A DNA stretch of 64,000 bases from Trichinella spiralis (lineage: Eukaryota > Nematoda > Enoplea > Trichinellida > Trichinellidae): the NCBI GenBank assembly GCA_000181795.3, contig CM012953.1, forward strand, positions 5,281,778-5,345,777, read 5' to 3'. The position numbers and the translations under genes were made by a program. The notes beneath the pieces were generated by a model. It saw nothing but the letters and a program-made list of their open reading frames with translations, searched no databases and was not told the origin of the DNA. Shown piece after piece: positions 1 to 13,263 of this stretch (within the stretch, counting starts at the first letter, position 1; the number at the start of each line of letters is the position of its first letter).

Positions 1-1113
1 TACTGTAATGGGTTCAAATTTTTTGAAACTTACACTTCCATCAATACAGTAGTACTTTGAATTTTTGTAAAAGATAAGTAGAGCAATAAAAGAAAAATTA
101 AGAAATTTTGCAATTGCCACGTTGTTTGCTTGTGAATAAAAATTCATGTCAAAATTATAAATTTAAATAATAAGCATTTGCAATACTTACACATTGAATT
201 TTACAAATTCCGTTTATATGTCTTTGTACGTGTGTGCAGAAACTCTGTGATGAAACCAATTTAAAGAAATAAGCACAGCGCATTGAAGAAACCGCTTCCT
301 TACTGAACTGCAATTATTTTGCTGGTCGATATTTGCTATTTAATCATCCCCCAAAGTGTACCATCGAATTTCTCGTTTACTTTGATATATCAGAAAACAG
401 AAAACAATCCTACGTCACATTATGTAATTATTTTAAAAAATACATGTAGAAAATTTGCTAATGTACGTTATTCACCAAAAAAAATGCTATGCCCTTACTA
501 AAAGTTACTTTTTAATTTTTTCAATTTTCGACATCTCAAAACATGCACAAAGAAGGTATCGTCATTACTTCACATTTTAAATTATGTTAATTTCGTTTCA
601 GATCAAGTTCATTTATTTAAAAAGTAATGCATACTTACAAAATTTGTGATACAAATTGCTAATTAACTTTTTAAATAATATCATCGTTTCTATTTTTATC
701 ATTAAAAAAAATTTTCACTGCGATTGTATCAACAAATGACTGTTTTTCGAAATTAACGAGTTCAGTTTAATTTCATATATATAATTACATTTCAGAAATT
801 GAATTTAATATTTTTATATTGATTCACTTTGAAAATACAATTGCACAGTTATGTGCGTAAGAATCACATTTGAAATATTTATATAATGTAAACCCGATTT
901 TTCTCATCAACATGAATTACTGAAATAAGACACATCAGAAACGTAAGGCGTCTAGCGCCTATACAGTTACATTGCTTTACGTTTACGCAATCAATAAATA
1001 CATAGAAATTATGAGCCTGAAAATAAGGCAGAAAAAGTTATTTCTTCATCGCACACAACATTCACACCATTCTATTCTACAGCTTCCCTAACATTCTGAA
1101 TAATTTGTAAAAT
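1..1113. other. AT-rich flank, no gene recognised
   Basis: No exon with family similarity was seen. The last few hundred bases next to 1114 probably include the 3' UTR of the MAP kinase kinase gene on the minus strand. Confidence 0.5.
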
Positions 1114-3459
1114 TCACTCATTGGACATTGACGCATTTGAATCGAACACACTGCAAACATATGCGCCAACATCTACTGCTTCCCGTTCATATTTTGTAAT
1201 AAATTTCGTCTCCTAAAATGTGAACAATGCGCAAATCGCACTTTAATTTCACTTTTCATTTACCAAAAGTTGCTTATATTTTGGTCGTTGTTCTTCATCT
1301 TTCATCAGGCAGCAATTGACAAAGTAAATGAAATCCATGCTGAAAAATGGATAATCTTTTGGACTAAGCAAAGGCGGGTCACCATCTACAACTTGTTGCA
1401 ATTGATCAAATACAGAATTCCAAGGAGGATATGGAAATTGGCCAGTGGCAATTTCAACCTCAAAATTAAAATAAAAACACTGACTACAATATTTCAGCAA
1501 ATATTTCTTTGAGAAAAAATGGAAATAGGCATACCAAAGTTATACCCAGACTCCAAACATCAGCGCGTACATCGTAGCCACGTCTGCTTTTGCAAGGGTC
1601 GATCCTTTCCGGCTGAAAACAAACTCAATATGAATAGATACTAAAGTTTATGAATTGCATTCAACATATAATTACAAAACATTTCTTACTGCCATGTAAG
1701 GTTTGCAACCAGCATCCCGTGTTCTAGCAATGGAATCGACAAGTTTACCGGCAATACCAAAATCACAAAGTTTTATACGACCAGAACGATCCAATAAAAT
1801 ATTGCTTGGTTTGACATCTGCGAAATAAACCAACTGCTTTTCTATGCTCCAGAAGAGACAAACAAATATTTTAAAAAAGTTCAATAAATATTACCTCGAT
1901 GAATTATATGAAGCTTGTCTTTCAAGTAACTTAATGCTTTAACAGTCTAGAAAATTCGTATTTTTCAAGTTCAAACAAATTAACTTTCAATAATCTAAAA
2001 TTGCATATAAATGGAAGCGGTGAAACACTACACATTTAAATAAAAAATACTGCCATCAATATTCCAGAAGTTTTTAAATTCAAACCTCTAATAAACGGAA
2101 ATTTTCAAGAAAAAATTAATTTTTCACTTACAGCAACAGCTATTTTTCCTATGATTGGTTCAGGAAGCCTCTGCCTTGCATTTTCATATACCATCTTGTA
2201 AAAACGTTCTAATGATGTATCCATCAGCTCCATGCAAATCCAACAATCTCCCTTTAAAATATAATGAATAAATTAATAAAAAATTAATGCACAATTAATT
2301 TTTAAAAACTACCTCTCTAAAAATAGCTCCATAAAACTGAACAATATAAGGGCACTCGTCTGATCGCATGATGACATCTAAATCCATCAGCAGTTGTTTT
2401 TGTTCTTTATCATCGATCGTAGAATGCATACGCTAAAAGTTTTGGTATTTTCAATGAGCAATAATTTATTCAAAACCGAAAGTTTTATTTACATAAAAGA
2501 TCATTTAACTTCACATTGAAAATAACATATTAAATGTGATGCGTTTTCAATATTATCCAACAATCTAAACAGGGACTAAATAATAGAAAAATCAACTGTC
2601 ATTCATTGTAATTATGAAAACCTTAATCCCTTAATCCCGAAAAATATTCCGCCTTAATTATTTACATTATTATAAACGTTAACAACACTACTTGCGTTGC
2701 AGTATTAGAGCCTGAATATTTTTTTATAAAATACAGTATACTGCATCGGAAGCTTCAGAAGAAACTGAATAGCTCGTGAAGATTAAGAGTAACAATAAAA
2801 TTCTAATGAAATACTGTTATGTGAAACGAATTGTTTTCACTGCAATAATAACTTGTCATGACTGCAGTGAAGTAATTAAACCAAGCATGAAGCAAATTAA
2901 TATTAAACTTTCCGTACTTTAACATTTACAAGTTTTCCAGTTGAAACACTGATGATTTGTGATGATTGATGTTTAAAAATCGAAACAAAGTAAACAGTTT
3001 TACATTATGCTGTACTTTTTATCGATAAAATTATTTGAGATGTTCATTCACATTAAATCAAAATATTACATTAAAAATTGCTTTCATACTAGGAAAACAT
3101 ACTTTTACTGCCATAACGGTATTTGATATCTGATGACGCATTTTGTAAACGACACCAAAACTACCTTGACCAATTTCTCCAAGATCTTCCAAATCGTCGG
3201 CAGTGAATTCAAAAGTTTTTTCAGGGCTGATTTTTAAAATTCCAGATGATTGAGATCTTATAATATCCCTTAAAACATAATTTTATCTTTGAATGCAATC
3301 AGTACAACCGAGTTACAGTTGTGGCACACTGTTGACAGCTGGCCAAGTGTAGCCACCAGATTTGGCAAGGTCCATTGTAGAATCGGATCCTTGTTGTTGA
3401 CATTTTCGAGTGCTAACTTGAGAAAAATCCAAATTTTTCAATAATGGTCTCCTCGACAT
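1114..3459 (-). CDS. MAP2K4: MAP kinase kinase, MKK4/JNKK type
   Basis: Dual-specificity kinase expected to phosphorylate JNK/p38-class MAP kinases in cytoplasmic stress signalling. Nine exons, 5' to 3' on the minus strand: 3459-3317, 3268-3103, 2432-2313, 2251-2132, 1946-1895, 1817-1690, 1612-1535, 1458-1264, 1212-1114 (1101 nt, 366 aa). Visible motifs in order: glycine loop GQGSFGVV, lysine in MAVK, the block EKEQKQLLMDLDV-like DKEQKQLLMDLDV, catalytic HRDVKPSN, DFG, and an activation loop SIARTRDAGCKPYMAPERID. That loop keeps the Ser and Thr that MAP3Ks phosphorylate in MKK4. The end (YEREAVDVGAYVC) resembles the DVD docking region. The N-terminus is short, with a basic-hydrophobic RRPLLKNLDF that could be a MAPK docking site. 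Human MKK4 is about 399 aa. MKK7 is the main alternative, but the exon order and the GDCWICMELMDTS block fit MKK4 better. Confidence 0.93.
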
Positions 3460-4544
3460 TACAGTTTTCAACTGAGAGCAAATGAATCACTTTTCAACCT
3501 TAATAATGACATTCGTTATATGAACAAGAAACAAAATACTTTACTGTACTCTACTGAATGCTGAAAAAGAAAAATCTTATGAAAATCATACTTTAAGTTA
3601 CCAACACAAATCAAAAGTTGGTATGCTTTCAATGAAACATTTATTGCAAAATGGTCCGCGTAACAAGAATCTTGTAAAACTAGACAATCCCATTTTTTCA
3701 ATCTTGTTAGCACATAAAAGTCAATTCAACAGACGCTAGTTAAACTACAGTTAATAAATGTAATTTTCCCCACTAATTTACAGATTCATTTGCTTTTACA
3801 ACTTAATAAAAAATATATGCTTATATCAATTTCATTCAATCTAACAACTAAAAAGAAAAAATATATATATAACATATAAAACTAACAATTCAAACATTTT
3901 CGCCGAATCAAAATTAAAAACTTATTTATAACTGCTACACATATTTAATTAGCAAAATAAAACTGTGAAAAACTGCATTACGTGTCTAAAAAAGTAAACT
4001 ACTTTCATTTATTCCTGTCTTTATTGGGATCTTAATTTTAAACCAATATCAGATAAAAGTAAAAATACTATACTAAATTAACTGTTTTTTTAGTATACAT
4101 ATTACTATAATTCAACGTTAAAATATGCCAGCACCTTTGTAAAAATATCATTATGGGTAATTATTATGCTGTCATCATCTAAATCTTTACTTACTTTTCC
4201 CTACACTTTTTTATTTACAAAAGTTGAACTGCCAATTAATATCTAGTATCCTACGGTCAATTTCAATATTTTCAAAAGAAATGCACATTTCACGAAAAAT
4301 TCTACTTCTTATTGGCAATTGAGCAAGCATACCTTTCTCATAATTTTGATAAAATAAAATGTTTCGTGTACAGATAAACAATAACCATTTATCACGCGTA
4401 CCGACAAACACTGGGTACAATACTATGCAGTCAGGTACAATACTATTTAATAATACTGTGAGATGTGGCAAATTAAATGCTTCAGTGTTATTTTGAAAAT
4501 GCTATTTAAGTTAAGTTCAATGTTCCAAATCGTATCGAGAGCAT
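3460..4544. other. Intergenic, upstream of the MKK4 gene
   Basis: AT-rich sequence that should contain the MKK4 promoter. A minus-strand reading frame of about 90 codons (about 4490-4211) has no recognisable similarity or clear splice context and is not called. Confidence 0.4.
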
Positions 4545-4914
4545 ATGGGATTGATTGTTGATCGTGAGACTCTGAATGTGATGGATGATCAGGCGTTACG
4601 TCGGCTCACGTACATTGCCATTCAGGTAGCAAAACGTCATGAACCGACCTTGAACAACCTTAAATATACCATCCTGCTTTACAAGGCTTATTTTGACAAA
4701 CTAATCAAAAAGTACTTCCCAGTTGAGATTGGAAACCCACGGGGTCTGCAAGGATAGCTTATATGGACCGCTCACTGCAAGATCGGATACGAAAGGATAT
4801 CTGTTGCACATGGCCGAAGATGCAAACTCGAAAGTACTTTCCGTTGCGATCACAGACATGGAGGTTGAGTATCAAAAAGAAAAGAGTGTCATCAGTAGAG
4901 CCATCCTAGACTAA
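4545..4914 (+). pseudogene. Unidentified ORF pair, possibly one broken gene
   Basis: Two overlapping plus-strand frames, 4545-4757 and 4723-4914, read on from one another if one frame change near 4735-4757 is allowed. The region is less AT-rich than its surroundings and its predicted peptides look amphipathic and charged (LRRLTYIAIQVAKRHEP, then MAEDANSKVLSVAITDMEVE). That resembles degraded coding sequence more than random intergenic DNA. I recognise no family. It could be a retroelement remnant or a decayed host gene. Its 3' side is followed by a hAT insertion at 5194. Confidence 0.3.
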
Positions 4915-5185
4915 ATTAGCCATATCCGAAGAAATTCTCCAAAGATCGACGGGCAAGCAAATGTAAAGGAGACTGTCTTGTCAACTGATCAGGTCGATGA
5001 TATAATCTGATTTGGATGGATAGAAAGAAAAATTTCTCAAGTGGTGATCGACACAATGAGTGATTATCCTGTCATCTTTTTACGTCCTGAACCCTTAAGT
5101 TATTACAGAACCAACAACCATACTACCGTAATTCTTTTTCGATCTTCAAGTATCCATCTGTTTACGGTAGTTTTTCCATTAGGTC

Positions 5186-5193
5186 GTCTAGAC
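5186..5193. repeat. Target-site duplication, left copy
   Basis: GTCTAGAC directly before the hAT-type terminal repeat, repeated exactly at 5482-5489 after the element. Eight bases is the size made by hAT transposases. Confidence 0.85.
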
Positions 5194-5481
5194 CAGAGAT
5201 GCGCAAACTGCGACCGAGCAGCCGAAAATGTCCAGCCGTGGATAAGCAATGCTAAATTGAATAAATTTTCGGCAACAAAATATTTCTTGTTATGCACCTC
5301 ATTCCATGCTTTTGGAATTGGCCTAAACCCGGTCGTAGTAGATTTTCAAATTATATTAGACATAGGTAGATTTTCAAGCAAAATGGATATCAATGGACAG
5401 CGTGGTTGGGCTTACTTGCGGCCATTATGATATTAAGGATGCTGAATGCGCCTCCAGTACTCAGAAAGTTGCGCAGCCCTG
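5194..5481. mobile_element. Non-autonomous hAT-type element (MITE), 288 bp
   Basis: The left end reads CAGAGATGCGCAAACTGCG. The right end, reverse-complemented, reads CAGGGCTGCGCAACTTTC. The two share CAG and the TGCGCAA core, so they form imperfect terminal inverted repeats with the CAG...CTG ends typical of hAT elements. Exact 8-bp duplications GTCTAGAC flank both ends. The 288-bp interior cannot encode a transposase, so it must have been mobilised in trans. A 129-codon open frame crosses the left end and the whole insertion (5041-5430), but it includes both flank and element and is not a gene. Confidence 0.85.
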
Positions 5482-5489
5482 GTCTAGAC
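5482..5489. repeat. Target-site duplication, right copy
   Basis: GTCTAGAC directly after the right terminal repeat, identical to 5186-5193. Confidence 0.85.
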
Positions 5490-8400
5490 AAATACAGTTG
5501 TTAGACGTCGGTCAGCGTTCGTTACACATTTATGTATTGTTGTTTTAAGTTGTCAATTGGTCCGTATACATTTTTTGCGTCACTGGATTGAACATTAAAG
5601 CTTCGTTTCAGTATTTAATTTTTTTCAAAATTTCAAATATCAAAAGCAATGTTTTAACTTAATCAGGATGTACATCAAAAAATTCATGTAAATAAATATT
5701 CAGTATTTGTAAGTATTCTGCAAACATCGCAAACATATTTGATGTAGTAAACATTTTATTGTTTATTTCTTATGAAATTTGTAATTTAATGATTAGAACA
5801 ATGCTTTAAAATTTTATTTTCGACTTTTAAATTTACTGTCGTCACAATATGTAAAGATTTACAGAATATTTACAGAATAAATATTACGCTTAAAGGCATT
5901 GAAAAATTAAAAGGGACATGCATTTTCAGTTCTCATTGTTGGGCGTTGTATTCACTTGATTTTTGCTTTATTTCATTCATGTTGCCAAATATGTGGTCAC
6001 GTTTCAAGACTTCATTTCAAATAACTCATTTCCGTGCTTTAATTCAAAATTTAAAAATTTGCAATTGGATCTTTAATTGAATCGTGCAACAATCAATAAC
6101 ACTACTCACAATGATCAAGTATCTTAATATAGAAAATAGACGTGCCCTCACGAAATCGGTCTTAAACTTTGATATTGATTTTTTACTTTATTTTAACAGT
6201 TCAATATCCGATCACACCCTTGATCGTGCACACACCGCTTTAATAGTGAAATCGCTTCCCAAATACATACTGCACGTTTGGGATTTTGAGACGATGCAGC
6301 ATTAGATTGAATTGAAAGACGTAAAATTGCACCAGCATTATGATGATAGTGATGAAAGTGAAATTTCGACACCCGAATCTCAAGTGAAATGTTCAGTTTT
6401 AACTTCTTTCTGGTAGCTTATTTTCCATTTATTAAAAATTAAAATTTATGTATTTGTTCAACATGTAAAGTTCCTTTTTTATTGCAGTTAGGATATGAAA
6501 TTACGAATTGTATAAATTTCTTTAACTGATAAAAAACCTATAATAGACATTGGTAAATTTTATTGCAATTTTCTGAAAACAAATTCAACGGTTGGTCAGA
6601 TAATCAACTCCTTTAATTCGTTGGTGGATATATTCACCAATTAAATGTTATCTTTCACAATTGATTACTTCTGTCTGAAATCAAGTCTTATAAAACATTC
6701 TTTAAAATTAATCCCACATAAATCGATCAATGCATAAAACAAATTCTCTACAAAAGAAGGTAACAGTTTTAGTTATTGAACTTAGATGACAGTGTTTTCT
6801 AAAAATTCTAAATTGTTATTCAGCATTTCAGTTTTATCATTTTGTATGTAAATTTATTCATTCTTTTATCTCATTGTGATAGACATTGATATAAATCTTT
6901 TTAATTCTTTTACAACAATTACCTGTATATTAACGTGCATTGTTTAATACAAGTTTATTGCATGCTACACGTAAAACTTAATTATATTGATTGAAATTTT
7001 AAAAATATCAATGTATGCTGCTTTTATTTAAACTACACAAATATTGCAATTTTTTTGAAAAAAAACTGAATTAAATATTAATTTTGATCAAAACATTTAT
7101 AACACGGACGATTTTTTAATGCTAAAGCATTTTCCTGAAAGTTTAATTAAAGTATAAACCTTATGAGCAAATATTATATTTTTGAATAGTTAACAAGACT
7201 AGAAAGATGCCGTTATTACTTATATTCTGCATTGGGGAGGCAATTTATAAAAATATTTATTAAACAAGAAACCTTACTACTCATACGCTATAACAAAAAA
7301 ATTAACCTTAGAAATTTAAGCGAAGCACTTTCCTCATGTTTTTATAATAATTTCTCATTCTCAAATGATGGTTGTTTTCAAATGGTACATTGTTGAAATT
7401 TTTTTCTTTAAATGTGTTTTTTAATTATTCAAATATTGCTTTTTAGTATGAACTTTTTCAAAAGTGCACCTAATTTAAACATGTTACAGTATTAATAACC
7501 TGTGTTTATTTAACTTACCGTATTTGTTCATTTTTTATAAAGTGCAGTTATTCGTAAAGTTTGTTGTCAAGATGATGAAGGAGCGAATTTTACGTTTCTA
7601 CAGCTCCTACTGTTTATTTCATTCTTAAATTTAATAATAATAATATTTTTTTCTTTACATGTAAATACGTAATTTTTGACTGATAATTTATTTTGTATTG
7701 CTTTTATTTTAATTTCTGGTTGCAACTCTCGATAGACTGGGAAATGTTAAATATTTTAATTTAAATAATTTATGCTGATTTCAGAGTCAATTTATGCAGT
7801 TATTTTTCTTTTAAGATTAATCTCTTATCTACCACTTTTCGAAACATTTAAAGTTGAAGCGATATAATTTTTTAAAACTCATTTAAAATATATTTTAGCT
7901 TAAAAAGCAATTCAAAAAGTATAATGAAGAAACGAATTGCGCTGTGTTCAACAGATGTTTCATACAGATACAGTCTTATGCAGATTGTACTGATAACAGT
8001 TGAATATTTTTCAAGAACAACAGCTAGTTCTTGAAATTAATGTATGAGTAAAATGAAATGTAAAAAGAAATAAATTTTATTTAAATAAAAAAAGAGATCT
8101 GAAAAATAAACATTCTTTGCAGAAAAGAAGAAGAACAATAAATTATTTTTCTTTGAAAGTCAAATTTTTAAAAATGAAAAACTGTAAGCATAGCATGTGT
8201 GTATGTTATCGTGCTTTTGCAAACGAAACTAACGTCACAAAACTGACGTTTTTTGCAATGATATAAAACTGGGACAAAACATTTCTTTTGCTTTCCTTTC
8301 TTTTGACTTCTGGCATCCACTTTATCGGATAGTGGTTCTGTTCCGTCAAAATGAATAATTTCAACATATTCCTTCCCCTTCTGGCAGCTACCACCGCGAC

Positions 8401-8497
8401 ACCTGGTGAGCTAAATAGCAGAATCTGACAGTTGGTTAACCAGGCAAGCAAGCATTCTGAAGACGGCCAGCTTGTTTAGCTTGCTGAGTATTATTAA
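5490..8497. other. Intergenic, AT-rich
   Basis: About 3 kb with only short chance reading frames. No gene, RNA or transposon was recognised. The last few hundred bases should hold the fucosyltransferase promoter and 5' UTR. Confidence 0.5.
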
Positions 8498-11400
8498 ATG
8501 GCCATGGTGACGCTGACGAGGTTTTTCGCTTGCTTTTATTGCCTCTTCTTTTTCATCCTATTTACAGTGATTCGTCTGAAAGTGAGACTTCCGGTGGTGG
8601 ATACATTGTTTAAGTCAACGAAAAAAATTTCAAATGTGAAATATGAAATTTCACCATTGACCCATTCCAAGTTGAAAGAGGAAATTTTTCACCAGATAAC
8701 AACAAAACCCAAACGAATCCGACCAACGACGCTGGTGATTTTGTTGGAAAGATCTGCAACACTGCTCGACGAACCTGGCAATAAAAAAATCATGGCATCC
8801 TGCTTGGTGAACAACTGCGAACTAACCAACCATCTGGACCCTGGAGTTGTACCGGATGCGGTTATTTTTCATGACAATCCTCCAATTTTGAGTCGAACAA
8901 GTGAACAGATTTGGATTTTTTACAGTTTAGAATCGCCATTGAATACAAGAAGCTTTTATTATTTGAACGACATGGTCAACTGGACCGCCACGTACAGGTT
9001 GGATTCGGATCTTCCAAACCCGTACGGCTTGTACGGCCAGATTCCGACCGATTCGTCTAGTCAGATCGACCCCGATCTGGCCCAACTGTTAGCTGGCAAA
9101 ACGCGCCTGCTTGCTTGGCTCGTCTCCAACTGTTACACGATGAACCACCGTGAAGCTTATGTCCACGAATTGGCCAAACACGTTCAAGTGGACGTGTATG
9201 GAACTTGCAGCGGCAGGCCATGCCCGTGGCAAGGGCTCAGCAGAAATTGTTCTTCAATGTTGAGAAACGATTACAAATTTTACCTCGCATTTGAAAATTC
9301 CAACTGCCGACACTACATTACCGAAAAGTTGTTTATCAATGCACTACAGTACGTTTTTCAACTTATATACTTTTTATGCAGTTATTTCATATAAATGGGT
9401 AATTTTTTTGTTTTTTAATAATTCTTATCTGCTTATTGATTCTGTTGTTGACCGTTGTGCATTTCTTAAACTTTTAAATTTTATATATACATTTGTTTTA
9501 GAATTTATTCGTCATGCCTGTTGAATCATGCAGTTACATTATACAGCATGTCGTACTGTATCAAGTTATTATTTTAAACTTTAATTATTTTTTGTCAAGT
9601 ATTTTTTTGAAATTCATTTTTTTAATGTACTCAGTTTTATTATTTTTATAAAATTAATGTTTTGTACACAATTTTTAATTTTTATGTAAGTTTTTATATT
9701 ATATATATAAAATATGAATTTCAAGAAATGTATAATTTTACTTTTTATCTTCTTTTCTGGTTTTAGTTTTTTCATTTTTCTACTTCAGATTGCTTCGAAA
9801 AATTTTTCAGTGTTGACATAAAATTTAAAAATATTTTACGCTTCTAGCCACTAACCAGCCGTATGTCAGTCATTTGAGCTTTTCATTTGAATTTCTTTAA
9901 TTTTTTAATGATGGAATAAATTTCACTAATAGTTCAATTGGTTAATGTGAAGTGCTGCTATTCGAATTAAAATGACCACTTCAATGTTATGTTTGATCGA
10001 AATTTGTGCATTTTATTTTTGATTTTAATATTACATAAATTATTTATTGATTTCATCTAAAATATTCCAAAATTGATTTTTAAAATTGATAAATGATTTA
10101 CAAGCTGCGAGCAGTTTTGTGTAATTGAATAATGAATAATGGAATGGATATAAGTAAGAATGAAATGTTGAAAATGAAAACAGTTTATTACTGATTTATT
10201 GCTATTTTACGATTCAAGTCAGTTTCCGTCATCTTTTCAACTCTCAGTCAGCTGACTATTTTGACAGGTTGAATCTTCGAATTTTATTTTATACAATTTG
10301 TGTTTCTGAAGCTAAAAGAAATTAGTTGCCGTTGATTCAGAAAGCATTGCCGAAATGTGTCATGCATTGCAAATGGAAAAGCTGAAATTTATGATAAAAT
10401 TAGTTTTCACTGCGATGATTTTATATTTTATTTGTTGAAAATTTTAAAATAATTGGACAACACTGAAACAGTCATTTATTTCATACACTAGAGAAAAGAG
10501 AATTGAGCATTTTTGACAAAGCAGAAAATTTTTAAAAAAAAGTAATAAGCAAAATGAACTTTATTCAAGTTTAAATTTTTAAAATAGCTCAGAATAAGAA
10601 ATTGAGCTTTTTTAAATCTTTAATCTCGATTTGTGAAACAATGGATAAGAAAAATATATACCAAGAGATTACTGGTAAAGATGTACAATAGAAATAGATT
10701 GAAGAATTGAATTGCTCATTATCATTGTCAGTTGCAGAATAGCTTTGCTGGTTGTGAAGCTTTTGATTACGATTTGCAAAGTTTTATCATGAGTGGACAA
10801 TATTTTCAGACTTGATGGAAATAAATTTATCTGATGAAAATAGATGACCATTTGCTGCAAGTTATTTTTAGTTGAATACTTGGATCAAGATTTGTGAAGT
10901 GTTGAAGTAATTGTCACATTGTAGCATCACTTAATATTTTTCCGTTTGGTCAATCATCATTTATGGATTGTTTGAGAAAATGGCTGCTAGTGTTATCTTT
11001 TCTCGTATATTTATTTTAAATTGAATTCAAATTTCGACATGCTATCAGTTTCATCGTTGATGGATAATCAAATTATTTGCATGCACAGAGAAATCTCTCT
11101 TGATCTGAGTGATTTTAATAATATTCGCGAGATACTAATTTGCTTATTTTTCAACTTTTCGACCAATAGCATAAATTTAAATTTTACATGGCAATGACAA
11201 TTGTATCTTTTTTATAAACGCATTGCAAAGATTTGCAATAGTTGTTGTTTATTCGTTAAATTGAGTTTTGATTTTCAAATTTACTACTGATGCATTGCCC
11301 AGTCTGTAAAAGATATTAATATAGATATTAGCAATGTAAAATGTAATTTAAGCACACAATTGATGATGAGCAGGTGGTGAAATCGATGATTGTGAAAATG

Positions 11401-12453
11401 CAGAGCAGTACACTGGTGGGTCTGCGGATCAGAGGTCTTTCAGTGCGTTCAGGCTCTCGCTGTGCTGTTCGTATTTTTCCAAAAGATTTATCGGGTCGTT
11501 GCTTAAGATTTGTTTGCGACAGCTGCATAGCTTCTAGGCTAATCGAGCTATCCTTAATTGTGGTCTTGAAGATTGGTCAGCAAACAAGCAACGCCAGTTG
11601 CAGATTTTCGCCTATATAATATAAAAGAAGAAGTGCAAGTGCCGTTTGGCCAAACAATTTTCTCATTTTGCTTGTTCTAAATCAAACTACGATTTAGTTC
11701 ATACTAAATCCAGTGCACAGCCAGTGTTGGTTAATTTCATTTTATACTCCGCTAATTGATGTAAGCGGCTTGTCTACTAATTAGGTTGGTCAGACGGATT
11801 CATTGGCGTCTTGTATGCATGCTTTCAAACTCTTTGACAATTGAGTAGCATTCTTTTTGTAAACAGAAGTTATTGCTTGTTTGTTTTCAATAAATATTTG
11901 CTATTGAGAAAATACATGAAACCGACATTTTCCAATTTTTAAATAATGTTATAGTGTTGTATTACGTTAGTTCTTTTTTTCTTGTTAAATCATGGCTAAT
12001 TCTCAAAAATATTGTTTAAAAATTTTTGTACAATTTCAATTTGTACAATTTGTATTATATAGATGCTCTGTTGATTTATTTATTGAAAAAAGGAATGTTT
12101 GATGTTGCAGAAACGACGTAGTTCCGGTGGTCATGGGTGCACCGAAAGAAGATTATGAACTTCTGATTCCCGCGGGATCTTTTATTCATGTTGATGATTT
12201 TTCTGGTCCAAAAGAGCTTGCAAAATTTTTGCAAACAGTTTCTGCCAATCAGACGCTTTACGAGAGTTACTTTTATTGGAAAAAACGTTACAAATTTGTC
12301 GACACACGATTCTGGTGTCGACTATGCGCTGCACTTAATCAACCAAAAAGCAGAAGTTACAAAAGCATGCAACGCTGGTGGCTGAACAATAAAACATGCC
12401 AACCTCCGAAGTTGACTCGAAACATTAGTCAGCCAGTTTCCGTTTTCCGTTGA
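8498..12453 (+). CDS. Alpha-1,3-fucosyltransferase (GT10), Golgi type II protein
   Basis: Transfers fucose from GDP-fucose to N-acetylglucosamine of glycans in the Golgi lumen. Two exons, 8498-9348 and 12111-12453 (1194 nt, 397 aa). They are joined by a donor CA/GTACGT and acceptor TTGCAG that restore the conserved block FINALQNDVVPVVMG across the junction. A single hydrophobic segment lies at about residues 8-26 after a very short cytoplasmic tail, the normal type II arrangement. Family motifs: FYSLESPLNTRSF, the acceptor-side NWTATYRLDSDLPNPYG, LAWLVSNC, and the donor-binding YKFYLAFENSNCRHYITEKL block spanning the end of exon 1. Several N-glycosylation sequons are present. The start is the first ATG before the membrane segment. 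Nematodes usually carry several GT10 genes; which paralogue this is cannot be told here. The intron is 2.76 kb, far longer than its neighbours. Confidence 0.93.
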
Positions 12454-13263
12454 CTTATCTGTTTTTTTTATCTTTGCTTATTAAAATATTTAAAAAATTA
12501 TAATCAAAAAAAATTTTTTTATTGCATTTAAAAAGTCTTGTTTCTGATGTTTATTTATTCGTTGTATTTACGTTATTTCTCCATTTTGCTATAGCAATAC
12601 GTTGTTTTAACTCAAAAAATTTTTTGCCAGTTGCAATAAAGTTTTCTCGTATATGGCTCGATTTATTTTTCTAACATTTAAAGTAATAATAGGAATGATT
12701 TTAATGGCGTAACGTTTCAAAATGATTAGATATGTGAAGTATGCGTAACTTTTTTCTGATTGATAAGTAGAAAAATGATTGAAAAAAGGAAGCATTTATA
12801 TGATTTTATGATTGAATGGTAATTGAATTGCAGCATTAACAACAAACTTTTTTTTGATCATTTATTTTAACTTATGCAAATTATTATATTAAATCCTATT
12901 TTTAGTTTATTTATTTATTTATGAAATTCTAATTCTTAAATAAATTTAGTAGAAATTAATGTTCATTATTCATTTTAATTAATGATTTGATGTTCATTAA
13001 GAAAAGGAATGTCGTACGGCAATAGTTTTGAATGCTCATTTTTAAATGGTTTATTTTTCCATTTTGGAAATTTCTGGGATACCTTTTATGCAATAGACAA
13101 AATTTTCCATATTTGTTTAATTTAATATTTAATAACTGATAGTTATTTGATAATACCTAAATTATTAAAAAACTAAAGAAAACCACTTTCTGTGATTTAT
13201 TGCAACAAATTACACGTCACATGTACCAATGATAAAGCTGATTAAAATAAATTATTAGCATCA
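12454..13263. other. Convergent intergenic interval
   Basis: Tail-to-tail spacer between the fucosyltransferase and ENPP genes. It is AT-rich, with AATAAA-like words, and no gene was seen. Confidence 0.5.

Noticed and set aside
4211-4490. Minus-strand open frame of about 90 codons upstream of the MKK4 gene
   Set aside because: No start context, no family resemblance and no clear splice partner. Frames of this size occur by chance in this sequence.
5041-5430. 129-codon plus-strand frame across the hAT MITE
   Set aside because: It begins in flank and runs through the element's inverted repeat. No coding character.
11374-11619. Overlapping frames on both strands inside the fucosyltransferase intron
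   Set aside because: Mirror frames with no recognisable domain. The intron splices cleanly without them.
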